A stretch of DNA of 38,072 bases, taken from IMG/VR virus record IMGVR_UViG_3300032285_004560, positions 1 through 38,072 of that record; one strand, given 5' to 3'. This document shows positions 21,060 through 29,003 of this stretch, in pieces. Position 1 is the first letter of the stretch. Each line of letters starts with the position of its first letter. Source of the stretch: a virus. The notes under the pieces are model-generated. The model was given only the letters and a program-made list of their open reading frames with translations, was not told where the DNA came from and made no database searches. The position numbers were made by a program, and so were the translations under genes.

Positions 21060-21883
21060 AAACCTGTCTCTTTCAATATTTCATCGGCTTTCTGAATAAA
21101 TCTATTTATAGCCTTTGGATTATCGGTATGGAACTTTACCATAGACAGGAACATAGAGGCTTCACAGATACGTAAAAAATTATAGTTAATTCCTGATCTA
21201 CAAATCATACCTAAAAACCAGGCTCTTAGTGGGTGATCTGCATTAGAGTACCCTTCTAGAATTTGTTCGTATCCGCCGAGAATGCTTTGGCTTAGCTTAG
21301 CGAGGTCATAGTACTCGTCGAGCCAGAGACTATCGACCCCTCTAGGATCTACTGTTCTCAGTATTCCATTTTTAAATATGATATTTGAAAGACATAGATC
21401 CCCGTGAGACATCTTGAAATTATAGGAAGTTCTAGTATTGAATGTTTTTACAAAAGCATCCTTAAGCCTATCTATTAATTCTTTTGGAATTTGTAGCTCT
21501 ATTGGAAGTTCTTTATTTCGATCTACAGTTTTTTCTATGAATTGTTGATAGCTGCAATAAAACATAGTTTCTTTATCCGTTTGAACCTTAGGCCGGATCA
21601 GTAGATAAACATATATACCAAATGAGTAATATTTAGATTCCCATGTAGAAATACCAGATATGCACTTTTCTGCAAGATTTAATCTATTTAGATTGGTCAT
21701 TGAGTAGCTAGAAGAGATCAGAGAACTTCTTAGTCTTTTAGGCTTAACTGAAAATATCCTCATTCTCCAGGGTAGAGAATAGTAATGAAGATATTCATTT
21801 TGGATTTTTTGTTTCAGATGAGATGACTTAATTATCTGATTATCGTCCTCAACCAAGTTATTGAAGTACCTAGGCTTACTCAT
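21056..21883 (-). CDS. APH/choline-kinase-like phosphotransferase
   Basis: 275 aa. KMSHGDLCLSNIIF (His160, Asp162, Asn167) is the Brenner catalytic loop, and TVDPRG (Asp179) replaces the usual metal-binding DxD/DFG region. SLWLDEYYDLAKLSQSILGGY matches the C-lobe of small-molecule kinases found in capsule loci. The N-lobe is less clear. It probably phosphorylates the sugar or polyol that the neighbouring nucleotidyltransferase activates. Start and stop overlap both neighbours (8 nt and 4 nt), so expression is coupled. Confidence 0.82.
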   Translation of the reverse strand: MSKPRYFNNLVEDDNQIIKSSHLKQKIQNEYLHYYSLPWRMRIFSVKPKRLRSSLISSSYSMTNLNRLNLAEKCISGISTWESKYYSFGIYVYLLIRPKVQTDKETMFYCSYQQFIEKTVDRNKELPIELQIPKELIDRLKDAFVKTFNTRTSYNFKMSHGDLCLSNIIFKNGILRTVDPRGVDSLWLDEYYDLAKLSQSILGGYEQILEGYSNADHPLRAWFLGMICRSGINYNFLRICEASMFLSMVKFHTDNPKAINRFIQKADEILKETGF

Positions 21884-22814
21884 CTAGCAGGGCTTTCAGA
21901 TATGCATTGTTTTCTAGGGTATTTATTACTTCTTTAGCAGATCTAGAATGAGGCACTGATACATGGATATGCTTTTTACCATAAGCAAGTGATATGTAGT
22001 AGTGGTGAAGTCGTTCGATTAAAACATTATCCCATTTCTCATGTGTGACTAGCGGTGTTTGAAACTCTAAAATTATCCCGCCGTTACGCATAAAAGCTGA
22101 GTTCATCAGACCTGCACTTGTCAACGAAGCAATTAATCTAACTTCGCTAAAAAATTTAATCTGCTCTTCCATAGTTGGAAAGTCTTCTGGATGTACTATT
22201 TCAAAGCCATGATTCTTTAAATAGTTCTCTAGCCCCGGCTCATCATCGATTCGAATATCATCATAAAAATGAATATTGGACATGTCTAACCCTAAAGATT
22301 TAAAATCCCTAATGCCTCGCATCTCTACTTTACTCCTGCTCAAATAAACCTTCCGATAAGGTTTCTCATTAGACCAGTGTTTAGATGCCAGATTAGAGAT
22401 CAGCTCAACGTTGTAAAGCCCGGTATTGTAGTTGGTGAAATAGTAAAAGTTATTGATCTCTATTTGATCATATTCGTCTGAGTTAAAGAACTCGGCTGAG
22501 GTGTTAGCAAGTGTGTTTTGTATATATTTCAAAGATGTATTGTCTGGATTTTTAATCATTCCAGTATCAATCAAAATATGTAAATTCTTATTGGATTCTA
22601 GCTCTTGCAGTATCGCGCTCAGGTTGTCTATTACTGCATGAGAAAAGGCAGAATCTAGAACAATTAGATATTTAAGATCATCTGATAGAAATGAGATTTT
22701 AGTGCCATTGTCAATCTTGGGAATCTCCCTAAAGAAAGATCTATCTCTCTTAAGGTATTTAGTTTCTTCAGATCTTTGATATTGGTATATGCCCTTACCG
22801 GTATTTCGTAACAA
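21876..22814 (-). CDS. family-61 glycosyltransferase
   Basis: 312 aa, apparent TTG start. Residues 160-312 show the GT61 (DUF563) pattern: RKVYLSRSK, LKNHGFEIVHPEDFPTMEEQIKFFSEVRLIASLTSAGLMNSAFM and GGIILEFQTP. The usual HGAGLTN block reads TSAGLMN, with Ser in place of the Gly or His. It would transfer a sugar to a surface glycan or to a virion protein. First gene of the three-gene cassette. The N-terminal 60 residues are not typical and the start is uncertain. Confidence 0.85.
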   Translation of the reverse strand: MLRNTGKGIYQYQRSEETKYLKRDRSFFREIPKIDNGTKISFLSDDLKYLIVLDSAFSHAVIDNLSAILQELESNKNLHILIDTGMIKNPDNTSLKYIQNTLANTSAEFFNSDEYDQIEINNFYYFTNYNTGLYNVELISNLASKHWSNEKPYRKVYLSRSKVEMRGIRDFKSLGLDMSNIHFYDDIRIDDEPGLENYLKNHGFEIVHPEDFPTMEEQIKFFSEVRLIASLTSAGLMNSAFMRNGGIILEFQTPLVTHEKWDNVLIERLHHYYISLAYGKKHIHVSVPHSRSAKEVINTLENNAYLKALLDE

Positions 22815-22829
22815 GATATATCACCAACC

Positions 22830-22865
22830 TAAAAAGAACGGACTACCATTCTAGCAGTCCGTCCT
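22830..22865 (-). terminator. terminator after the 22882-23319 gene
   Basis: ACGGACT/AGTCCGT 7-bp stem, TTCTTTTTAGG on the minus strand. Confidence 0.75.
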
Positions 22866-22881
22866 ATTTTTTAAGAATTAC

Positions 22882-23319
22882 TTACTTCTTCTTTTTAGCA
22901 GGAGCCTTTTTAGCAGGAGCCTTCTTGGCGGTAGTCTCCGCCTTCTTTGCTGGAGCCTTCTTTGCTGGAGCCTTTTTAGCAGGAGTAGGTTTCTTGGTTG
23001 CTGTATTTTCTTTTGCCTTAGCCATGCGATCAGCATCCGCTTTCACCTGGTCTAGCTTAGAAACACGAGGCTTCTTAGTTATTGAGGTAGGGATTGATGC
23101 AGGTGTGCCATCAACTGTTGCAGGAATAATTTCAATGCTCTTATCACTACATTTACAGGTGCCATTAACTGACCCGCAGCAAGCACTTGCATTAGCTTCT
23201 GCAGGCACCCAGTTTTCCCAGCGTTCTGGGTTCTTTTCTTTATACCATTTTGGTCCGTGATCGCTAGGAGAAGCTTTCCCAGTAAGGAAAAGTCTACGAG
23301 CCTTATCGAATAGTCCCAT
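22882..23319 (-). CDS. protein with histone H1-like Lys/Ala/Pro tail
   Basis: 145 aa. Residues 1-95 form a short domain (HGPKWYKEKNPERWENW) with a Cys cluster (CCGSVNGTCKC) of possible metal-binding use. Residues 100-145 are tandem KKAPAKKAP units resembling bacterial and eukaryotic histone H1 tails. Such tails bind DNA or RNA without sequence preference and are seen in actinobacterial and phage proteins. DNA condensation or virion-genome binding is plausible. Confidence 0.8.
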   Translation of the reverse strand: MGLFDKARRLFLTGKASPSDHGPKWYKEKNPERWENWVPAEANASACCGSVNGTCKCSDKSIEIIPATVDGTPASIPTSITKKPRVSKLDQVKADADRMAKAKENTATKKPTPAKKAPAKKAPAKKAETTAKKAPAKKAPAKKKK

Positions 23320-23340
23320 CAGTTTTTATCTACTTTCTTT

Positions 23341-23544
23341 TTAATTGGAGCCGTCATCTTTTTCTAATCTTTTCCATATCTCAGTCACATTATCGATCTC
23401 GCTTGAAGCACCATCTGTCAAGATTTTCCAGATGTACTCACTTAGCATTTCTGCAACATCAAACTTAATAACATCATAGTCAGCTAAAATCGCGATGTGA
23501 TCCTCGATCTTTCGAGCTGCTTCTTCTTTGCTAATTTCAGCCAT
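23341..23544 (-). CDS. small helical acidic protein
   Basis: 67 aa with AAGGATAGGAT upstream. All-helical prediction, including KEEAARKIEDHIAILADYDVIK and DVAEMLSEYIWKIL. It lies between the zinc protein (19 nt away) and the H1-like gene (21 nt away). Function unknown. Confidence 0.75.
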   Translation of the reverse strand: MAEISKEEAARKIEDHIAILADYDVIKFDVAEMLSEYIWKILTDGASSEIDNVTEIWKRLEKDDGSN

Positions 23545-23563
23545 GCTAGTATCCTATCCTTAA

Positions 23564-24055
23564 TTAGTAAGAGTTGCAATCGCCACAAATAAGAATATTC
23601 ATCTGAGTAGCTTTTTCCATAGGGTATCCTCGCTCATTAATTGCAACTGGGATCACCGGCTTTTCCTGTTTGCAGATGAAACATTTCTTTTCAATAGTCC
23701 ATTCAAACTTAGCCCCGTTTGTCGCAGCAGCTACAATTCCCTGACCCAAAGCATGGAGATGGCCTTCGCCTCGAGTGCTCCTCAAGAACATTCTAAGATC
23801 AGAGGTTTTTGCTACTGGTTCAGGATTTCTGCAAGGACACACTTGAGCATTCGGTAAGCACTGATAGTACCCAAGGAAATCTTTAAACTTGTGTCGCTTT
23901 ACTGGATGACCGCATATGCAAATTCGACTGTCTTTACCAGCCCGTCCAATATCACTACGATCTGCTAAATCTTCTTTTGCCTCATCAAACGAAAAGCCCA
24001 GGCCCTCAAATGGATCAGTATCTTTTATCTCTTCATTTTCATTCATGTTGCTCAC
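23564..24055 (-). CDS. multi-cysteine zinc protein
   Basis: 163 aa, GTG start with AAGGATG about 8 nt upstream. There are two metal sites: CICGHPVKRHK...CLPNAQVCPC (about residues 46-76) and CFICKQEKP...CGDCNS (about 132-163). CxCGH followed by HxF resembles treble-clef proteins of phages. No catalytic motif. Last gene on the minus side of the divergent region. Confidence 0.8.
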   Translation of the reverse strand: MSNMNENEEIKDTDPFEGLGFSFDEAKEDLADRSDIGRAGKDSRICICGHPVKRHKFKDFLGYYQCLPNAQVCPCRNPEPVAKTSDLRMFLRSTRGEGHLHALGQGIVAAATNGAKFEWTIEKKCFICKQEKPVIPVAINERGYPMEKATQMNILICGDCNSY

Positions 24056-24124
24056 TATAACACCATCCTTCTATCGCAACTATCATTTTCCTAGAAAAAA
24101 TATATTTAATTTCTAGATTTTACT

Positions 24125-24232
24125 ACTATAACACTATATCACTATCGTTAACCTTGTTTTCGGTCGGTGTAGGAAAAGTTTCTTACGCGCGTAGTAAAAC
24201 TATAGTTAACAATAATGATATAGAGTTATAGT
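24125..24232. repeat. 28-bp imperfect inverted repeat around a 52-bp centre
   Basis: The left arm 24125-24152 and the reverse complement of the right arm 24205-24232 agree at 25 of 28 positions; both contain GTTAAC and GATATAG. The centre holds TTCGGTCGG and TTACGCGCGTAG. The pattern suggests binding sites for a dimeric regulator or a cruciform at an origin. Confidence 0.7.
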
Positions 24233-24304
24233 TATATCACTTACTAGCAAAAAAATCAATCTTTTAACATTTAATTTCTTGATAATAACCTCTCTTTTGC
24301 CTCG

Positions 24305-24406
24305 AAAAGTATTATCAGAAATTTCCATTTTAAAACTTTATTTTTCCTGCTAATACTTTACGGTCTTTCCCTTCGTCATTTCAGCGTTTTTCTAAAAGTA
24401 TTATCA
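24305..24406. repeat. two 13-bp direct repeats AAAAGTATTATCA
   Basis: Exact copies at 24305-24317 and 24394-24406. Inverted partial copies occur at 24280-24287 (TGATAATA) and 24351-24359 (TAATACTTT). They look like iteron- or operator-type sites. Confidence 0.65.
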
Positions 24407-24574
24407 ATAAGAGCCAAGATATTTTTATATATTCTTGCTAATAATTTTTTATTAACTTCGTTACCCAAACTTCCAACGAAGCAAAAAAGATCCTTCGTTA
24501 AAAGATTTATAACAAATTAATAACAGGCCCATAGTATTTTTATTAGCCGACCAATCACCCCGTACGGGTAGATT

Positions 24575-24580
24575 TACAAT
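24575..24580 (+). promoter_or_regulatory. -10 box TACAAT of a leaderless promoter
   Basis: Six bases before the ATG at 24587. The palindrome CCCGTACGGG (24559-24568) lies just upstream in the -10 to -35 spacer and could be an operator. Confidence 0.6.
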
Positions 24581-24586
24581 AGTTGC

Positions 24587-24829
24587 ATGGAGCCTTACAA
24601 CATCCACCACCCCGATACCAGGGACTCACTCCAGCGTGCTCTAAACCGCATAGAGCTATGTACTTACACTATTCAAGAAGCCCACTACGAGGTAGATTTA
24701 CCGACCGATCCAGAACATAAAGCAGACCTTTTACTGGCGGTAGAGGCACTTGCAATGGAAGCCTTGGACCTACTCAGTACCGCAAGGTATATGGCATGGG
24801 GTCCAGAAGAAGACTCAGAAGAGTATTAA
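24587..24829 (+). CDS. small helical protein of unknown function
   Basis: 80 aa, no ribosome site, start fixed by the -10 box 6 nt upstream. Acidic, helical (DSLQRALNRIELCTYTIQEAHYEV and ADLLLAVEALAMEALDLLSTARYM). It is the first plus-strand gene after the divergent region and converges with 24826-25005, overlapping by 4 nt. Confidence 0.75.
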   Translation: MEPYNIHHPDTRDSLQRALNRIELCTYTIQEAHYEVDLPTDPEHKADLLLAVEALAMEALDLLSTARYMAWGPEEDSEEY

Positions 24830-25005
24830 TTTCGCGGAAAGCGCGGAGGGTACATTAATTTATTTATAGCCTGTTGCCCCGCCGAAGTCTTTTTAATCTC
24901 ACGGATAGCCGGCATTAGTCTAATGTAAAAGTAAAGTACAAATCCTATGACAAAAAGTAGCCACACAATAGCAGCTACGCATAGCACAATGTACCAAAAA
25001 CCCAT
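24826..25005 (-). CDS. small single-span membrane protein
   Basis: 59 aa if it starts at MGFWYIV, where TATACT lies 6 nt upstream. An ATG at 25032 is the alternative (68 aa). One long hydrophobic segment (residues 3-28) is followed by a basic/amphipathic C-terminus ending YPPRFPRN. Possible holin-like or regulatory membrane protein; function not identified. Confidence 0.65.
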   Translation of the reverse strand: MGFWYIVLCVAAIVWLLFVIGFVLYFYIRLMPAIREIKKTSAGQQAINKLMYPPRFPRN

Positions 25006-25102
25006 ATCTACAGTATAAACCCCAACTAACATTCCTGATAAAATAGATACAGGGAGAGACCGTTTACTGCCAAGCGAGTCTCATGTACGACAACATAAAC
25101 AA

Positions 25103-25132
25103 GAAAAAAGGACTGCCCATAAGGACAGCCCT
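25103..25132 (-). terminator. terminator after the 25153-25302 gene
   Basis: A 10-pair stem with two G-U pairs (AGGGCTGTCC/GGGCAGTCCT), TTAT loop and TTTTTT on the minus strand. Confidence 0.85.
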
Positions 25133-25152
25133 AATTCTTGCTACGCCGAGGG

Positions 25153-25302
25153 TTACACAATACGGCGAGACCCTCTACTCTTCTGCTTCTGCTTACTGTA
25201 CTGGACTCCAGCCACAATTACTAGGCTCACAAAAGCCACTACCACGGCCGAGACAGCGCCGATCCAGAATGAAGTCCAATCTAAGACAAACGAAATTTCC
25301 AT
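25153..25302 (-). CDS. 49-residue single-span membrane protein
   Basis: MEISFVLDWTSFW, one membrane span (about residues 10-33, Val/Ala/Gly-rich), then a basic tail (KQKQKSRGSRR). GGAAGG lies 6 nt upstream and a strong terminator follows. The length and N-out/basic-tail form would suit a holin or lysis regulator, but nothing proves it. Confidence 0.7.
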   Translation of the reverse strand: MEISFVLDWTSFWIGAVSAVVVAFVSLVIVAGVQYSKQKQKSRGSRRIV

Positions 25303-25356
25303 ATTCTTTCCTTCCTTCTCTCCCTAACCTAGCACACACCCGACAGGATGTCAAGC

Positions 25357-27183
25357 ATGCTTAAGTCAAAATCATTAAAACTATTCTCCGCCATTGGATT
25401 AGCCTTTCTACCGCTATTTTCAACATCTCCTGCATTTGCAGATACTCCGACAGAGCCAGTTATAGCAGTAGTTACAACTCCTGGTGGAGATGACTCATCC
25501 TATCAAATCCCACTGACAACTACCGTTACCTTTGATGGCGTCCAGTACAACTCTGTCTATGCAACCACTAACTCTGTAATTACATTTGGCCAGCCTGACG
25601 GCACTTACTGGACCTACCCCAACACTCCATCCATCTCGCTTTACAGCATGGACTGGGTTGTTTTTCCAAATAGAGGCGATGAGCACTTAATCATCTCTGC
25701 ATCTGATGGTGGATTCCAAGTAGATATTGCTGCAAGACCTTACGGTATGTGGAACTACGCAGGTGTCGATGCAACTAACATCAACATTGTTGCTGCAATC
25801 AATACTGATGGAACTGTATCAATCTCATACTCATTGACTGGTCCAACCTATGAAGGACAGACACGCACAGGCGTTCGTCTCACAGATGGCAGCATAGTGA
25901 CCCTTGAACAGTATGGAATCGTACATGTAGATACTCCTCCGGTTCTTGAACCTGAACCAGTAGCTCCTACTCCAACTCCAGAGCCAACTCCGACCCCAAC
26001 CCCAACCCCAACACCGACTCCGACCCCTACCCCAACCGTTGAACCTACTCCAACCCCTACTCCAACTCCGGAACCAACACCTACCCCTCAGCCAACTACA
26101 GAACCACCATTCATTCCGCAGGGTGCAGCTTTACTATCCGAGGGATCTAGTATTCAAGTCATAGCCCCAGCAGGTCAGAGGATTGTAAGCATCATGGCTT
26201 GGTACGGAGACCCTAATGATGGATCTCGAGGCGTCGAAGTTTCGTCACAACTAACTCAGTTAGCCAGCGGACAAACCTCCGTAACCATTGAATCATCAAA
26301 CATTTACGGAGATCCAGCTGGAGGAACCACTAAGGTTCTCATCTATCTAGTCAATTACGAACCGGTACCAGAACCAACGGTAGATCCAACTCCAGTGATT
26401 CCGCCGGTTATAGTTCCAGAACCTACCCCAATTCCAACTCCACAACCAGAGCCATCTCTACCTCCGACTCCAGAGCCACAGCCCGAACCAGGACCAGTTC
26501 CAGTGCCACCAATCGCACAACCTGAGCCCCCAGTAGTCACCCCTGAACCTCCAGTTGTAGAACCCGAACCTCCGGTAGTTGAACCAGAGCCACCAGTTGT
26601 AGAGCCACTTCCAGAGCCAGCCCCGGATCCAATCAAGGAAGACGTACCAGCTAAGGCTGAAGATTTGCCAGAAGTAATTAGCGCAGAACTTCTTTCGAAG
26701 ATTGATCTAACTGCAATTGTTGCAACTGACCTAAGCCCAGCTCAGGCAGACGCTCTAGTTGAAGCTGCAATGGAAACTTTCCAAACAGCCGAGAAGGGTT
26801 CAGCAGAATACGAGCAAGCTCTTGATGCTCTGATGGTTGCAGCTAAGCAAGATGACATTGTTGTTGACCCAGCAATTGCTGCTATCCCACTTCTTGGTAA
26901 TGCAGTTCAAGGTCTTACAGATGCTTTGAACTTCATGTCAAACGTTGGTGCTGACATGTCTCCTCAGACTCGTGAAGAGTCAGGAAAGATCGTTGTTTCA
27001 GCAGTTGTTGCAGGTCAAGTTGCTCAGATGGCAATGACCGCTTCGATGACTATCAACGTTGGAACTCCTCCAACTCCATCAGCTCCAACCCCATCTGCAC
27101 CAAAGGCTCCGTCTTCACCATCAGCCCCATCAGGTGGCGCAACCCGCAGTGAGCCAACATCAGCTCCACGAAAGAAGGATTAA
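25357..27183 (+). CDS. secreted Pro/Thr-rich repeat protein
   Basis: 608 aa; ATG at 25357 has AGGA 8 nt upstream, and the ATG at 25348 is less well placed. A signal peptide ends at SPAFA (about residue 28). There is a beta-rich domain (residues 30-185), then tandem PTPTP and EPTPTP units (about 200-245), a second beta segment (250-330), PEP and EPPVVEP repeats (335-420), a helical region (430-550) and a Ser/Pro-rich basic end. Similar architectures occur in phages from freshwater actinobacteria. It is probably exposed on the virion or deposited in the cell wall; no enzyme motif is seen. Confidence 0.8.
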   Translation: MLKSKSLKLFSAIGLAFLPLFSTSPAFADTPTEPVIAVVTTPGGDDSSYQIPLTTTVTFDGVQYNSVYATTNSVITFGQPDGTYWTYPNTPSISLYSMDWVVFPNRGDEHLIISASDGGFQVDIAARPYGMWNYAGVDATNINIVAAINTDGTVSISYSLTGPTYEGQTRTGVRLTDGSIVTLEQYGIVHVDTPPVLEPEPVAPTPTPEPTPTPTPTPTPTPTPTPTVEPTPTPTPTPEPTPTPQPTTEPPFIPQGAALLSEGSSIQVIAPAGQRIVSIMAWYGDPNDGSRGVEVSSQLTQLASGQTSVTIESSNIYGDPAGGTTKVLIYLVNYEPVPEPTVDPTPVIPPVIVPEPTPIPTPQPEPSLPPTPEPQPEPGPVPVPPIAQPEPPVVTPEPPVVEPEPPVVEPEPPVVEPLPEPAPDPIKEDVPAKAEDLPEVISAELLSKIDLTAIVATDLSPAQADALVEAAMETFQTAEKGSAEYEQALDALMVAAKQDDIVVDPAIAAIPLLGNAVQGLTDALNFMSNVGADMSPQTREESGKIVVSAVVAGQVAQMAMTASMTINVGTPPTPSAPTPSAPKAPSSPSAPSGGATRSEPTSAPRKKD

Positions 27184-27186
27184 ACA

Positions 27187-27594
27187 ATGTACGAGTACAG
27201 AGTTAAATCACTAATAGCCGTTGTTGACGGAGACACAATCGATGTTGACATCGACCTCGGCTTTGATATCTCGCTAACTAAGCGTGTAAGACTTGCAGGG
27301 ATTGACACCCCAGAGTCACGCACAACAAACAAAGAAGAGAAAGTCTTAGGACTCGAGGTTAAAGAACTTCTAAAGAAAAAGCTAAAAGAAGCAAAAACCA
27401 TTGTAATTAAAACAGAGATGCCAGACTCTACTGAAAAGTATGGTCGCATCCTTGGTTGGATCTATCTTGATGGCGCAGAGCTATCCGTTAACGAAGCACT
27501 AGTTGCTGGTGGATATGCATGGAGCTATATGGGAGATACCAAGATAAAAGACTTTGAAGCACTCAAAGCAATCCGCGCAAAGAACAACAAGTAG
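27187..27594 (+). CDS. thermonuclease (SNase) family protein
   Basis: 135 aa. VVDGDTIDVDIDLGF (10-24), KRVRLAGIDTPES (32-44; Arg-Asp-Glu catalytic positions) and YGRILGWIYLDG (about 85-96; second catalytic Arg) are the staphylococcal-nuclease signature. A Ca2+-dependent nuclease of ssDNA, dsDNA and RNA is expected. No signal peptide is present, so it acts in the cytoplasm, perhaps on host DNA. AAGGA lies 8 nt upstream. It follows the Pro-rich gene by 3 nt. Confidence 0.93.
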   Translation: MYEYRVKSLIAVVDGDTIDVDIDLGFDISLTKRVRLAGIDTPESRTTNKEEKVLGLEVKELLKKKLKEAKTIVIKTEMPDSTEKYGRILGWIYLDGAELSVNEALVAGGYAWSYMGDTKIKDFEALKAIRAKNNK

Positions 27595-27606
27595 AAAGAA
27601 CACACC

Positions 27607-27789
27607 ATGAAGAAGTTCCTAAAGGATCTATTTAATGATCTAGTTGGCCAGGCTTGGACCCTTTTGGGTATGACCGTGGCCTGGTTGGTTTTGGAAGGTT
27701 CTGCAAAAGAACTAACCGGAAATCTAATCTTCATCACTCTAGGCATCTGGGTAGTCACATTCCCACTTCGCCGATCAAAAGATGACTAG
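27607..27789 (+). CDS. small membrane protein
   Basis: 60 aa, two hydrophobic segments (about residues 14-30 and 38-52) with charged ends. Overlaps the next gene's ATG (27782) by 8 nt. Holin-like size and topology, but no diagnostic motif; function unknown. Confidence 0.7.
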   Translation: MKKFLKDLFNDLVGQAWTLLGMTVAWLVLEGSAKELTGNLIFITLGIWVVTFPLRRSKDD

Positions 27790-27940
27790 TAGCCGACACC
27801 AAGTCTGGTTAGAGGCTCACTACGCCCTAGGACGGCATGAAGCTGCCCTAGGGCATACCCTTACCGAAAAGGACCGTAGAGCCTTCATACAGGCGTATAT
27901 TGCCGAATACGAAGATCAGAACCCTGCTAAAATTGACTAA
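27782..27940 (+). CDS. 52-residue protein of unknown function
   Basis: MTSSRHQVWLEAHYALG... to NPAKID. Helical, with His-rich first half and acidic tail. It overlaps the gene before it by 8 nt, and its stop overlaps the next start (TAATG). Not recognised. Confidence 0.65.
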   Translation: MTSSRHQVWLEAHYALGRHEAALGHTLTEKDRRAFIQAYIAEYEDQNPAKID

Positions 27941-28158
27941 TGAAGAAGCTCTCTCACCTTCTTCAGTACGCAAAGTTCTATATGGAGCCAGACTCCAAGA
28001 AACTAGCAACTGAAGCATATAAGTCTGCAAAGGACTATTACGCTGGCAAGTTTAAGACTCCAGTGGAATTTCAGTCCTACCAGCACGGGTATAAGAGCGG
28101 ATATCGTCGAGTCTATGCACAAAACAAAATGGCTCAATTAGCCTCAACATCTAACTAA
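27940..28158 (+). CDS. small basic/aromatic protein of unknown function
   Basis: 72 aa. It contains YAKFYMEPDSKKLATEAYKSAKDYY and SYQHGYKSGYRR, a Tyr/Lys-rich pattern consistent with nucleic-acid or protein contacts. The start is coupled to the preceding stop. It precedes the M23 gene by 20 nt. Confidence 0.7.
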   Translation: MKKLSHLLQYAKFYMEPDSKKLATEAYKSAKDYYAGKFKTPVEFQSYQHGYKSGYRRVYAQNKMAQLASTSN

Positions 28159-28178
28159 TATCCTCAGAGGAGAGAAAA

Positions 28179-28985
28179 ATGGCAGCATCAGCAAAGCCAA
28201 AGCAATACGTACAATACACCGACTGGTTCGGTAAGAAGCTACGTGGCGACGAGTTCGGCAATCTAGCTCCATACCGCAATGGTCGCCCACACCGCGGTGG
28301 CGACTGGGCTCCAAAGGAGCTTAGCCCAATCAAGGCTTTTTGCGATGGCAAAGTAACAAACGTATTCTGGTCAAACGTTCTTGGCTGGGTAGTTGAAGTT
28401 CTTGCAGCAGATGGCGTTTACACTCAGTACTCACACATCGCACCAAAGACTGTTGAAGTTGACAAGGGCGAAGTTATCAAGGCTGGTGACGTTGTAGGTA
28501 AAGTTGGTGGCGGTAAGAAGACCCCATCAGGCTCAGCATCAACTGGTGCTCACCTTCACGTTGCAATGGGTAAAGTAAAAGACTGCCACCTTGCAGATCG
28601 TTCAAAGCTTATGGACCCATTCAAGTGGATCGATGCACATTCAAAGCCAGCTCCAGCAGGTGACGCAGCCCCAGCGGCAGCCCCAGTTGCAGTAACTGAC
28701 CCAGTTGCAACTATTGCAGAGCCTCCGGTTTCAGCACCCGCAGCTCCAGCTCCAGTAGACGATCACTCAGAGATCCTAAAGATTGATCTTTCAGTCCGTC
28801 CAAAGATTAAGCCAGGAGACAAGAGCAACTACGTTGCTTACGTTCAGGCTAAGTTTGGTCAGACTCCTACCGGCGTCTATGATGGCAAGCTAAAAAAGGC
28901 TGTTATCAAACTCCAGAAGGACAACAAATATGTTGCTGATGGTGTCTTCGGAAACCTAACCTGGGCCAAAGTAATAAATCTTTAA
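28179..28985 (+). CDS. M23 peptidase with peptidoglycan-binding domain (endolysin)
   Basis: 268 aa. The LytM/M23 core has HRGGDW (His38, Asp42), YSHIAP (His86) and STGAHLHVAMG (His125, His127): the zinc ligands and catalytic His of a glycyl/DD-endopeptidase. A Pro/Ala-rich linker (155-195) leads to a C-terminal PG_binding_1-like repeat (QAKFGQTPTGVYDGKLKKAVIKLQ and DGVFGNLTWAKV). No signal peptide, so it probably needs a holin; three small membrane-protein genes lie upstream. Ribosome site AGAGGAGAG. Confidence 0.92.
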   Translation: MAASAKPKQYVQYTDWFGKKLRGDEFGNLAPYRNGRPHRGGDWAPKELSPIKAFCDGKVTNVFWSNVLGWVVEVLAADGVYTQYSHIAPKTVEVDKGEVIKAGDVVGKVGGGKKTPSGSASTGAHLHVAMGKVKDCHLADRSKLMDPFKWIDAHSKPAPAGDAAPAAAPVAVTDPVATIAEPPVSAPAAPAPVDDHSEILKIDLSVRPKIKPGDKSNYVAYVQAKFGQTPTGVYDGKLKKAVIKLQKDNKYVADGVFGNLTWAKVINL

Positions 28986-29003
28986 AACAGATAGACTATA
29001 GAC

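Larger units (their letters stand above)
24056..24586. other. 530-bp AT-rich divergent intergenic region
   Basis: Transcription departs both ways from here. No gene is visible. It contains the long inverted repeat (24125-24232), two 13-bp direct repeats with inverted partial copies, an AACGAAG/CTTCGTT hairpin near 24475-24505, and the CCCGTACGGG palindrome (24559-24568) next to the 24587 promoter. A replication origin or main regulatory switch is possible. Confidence 0.6.

Noticed and set aside
22900-23010. Tandem DNA repeat of regulatory type
   Set aside because: The repeats encode KKAPAKK units in the reading frame of the H1-like tail.
25083-25364. Plus-strand 93-codon open frame
   Set aside because: It lies over the minus-strand 49-residue membrane protein, which has a ribosome site and terminator; the composition of this frame is not protein-like.
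26355-26636. Gly/Ser-rich open frame on the minus strand
   Set aside because: It is the antisense image of the Pro/Glu-rich repeats; no ribosome site.
25970-26640. Direct repeats resembling a CRISPR or satellite array
   Set aside because: They encode in-frame PT and PEP units with variable spacing and no constant repeat-spacer pattern, so they are protein repeats.
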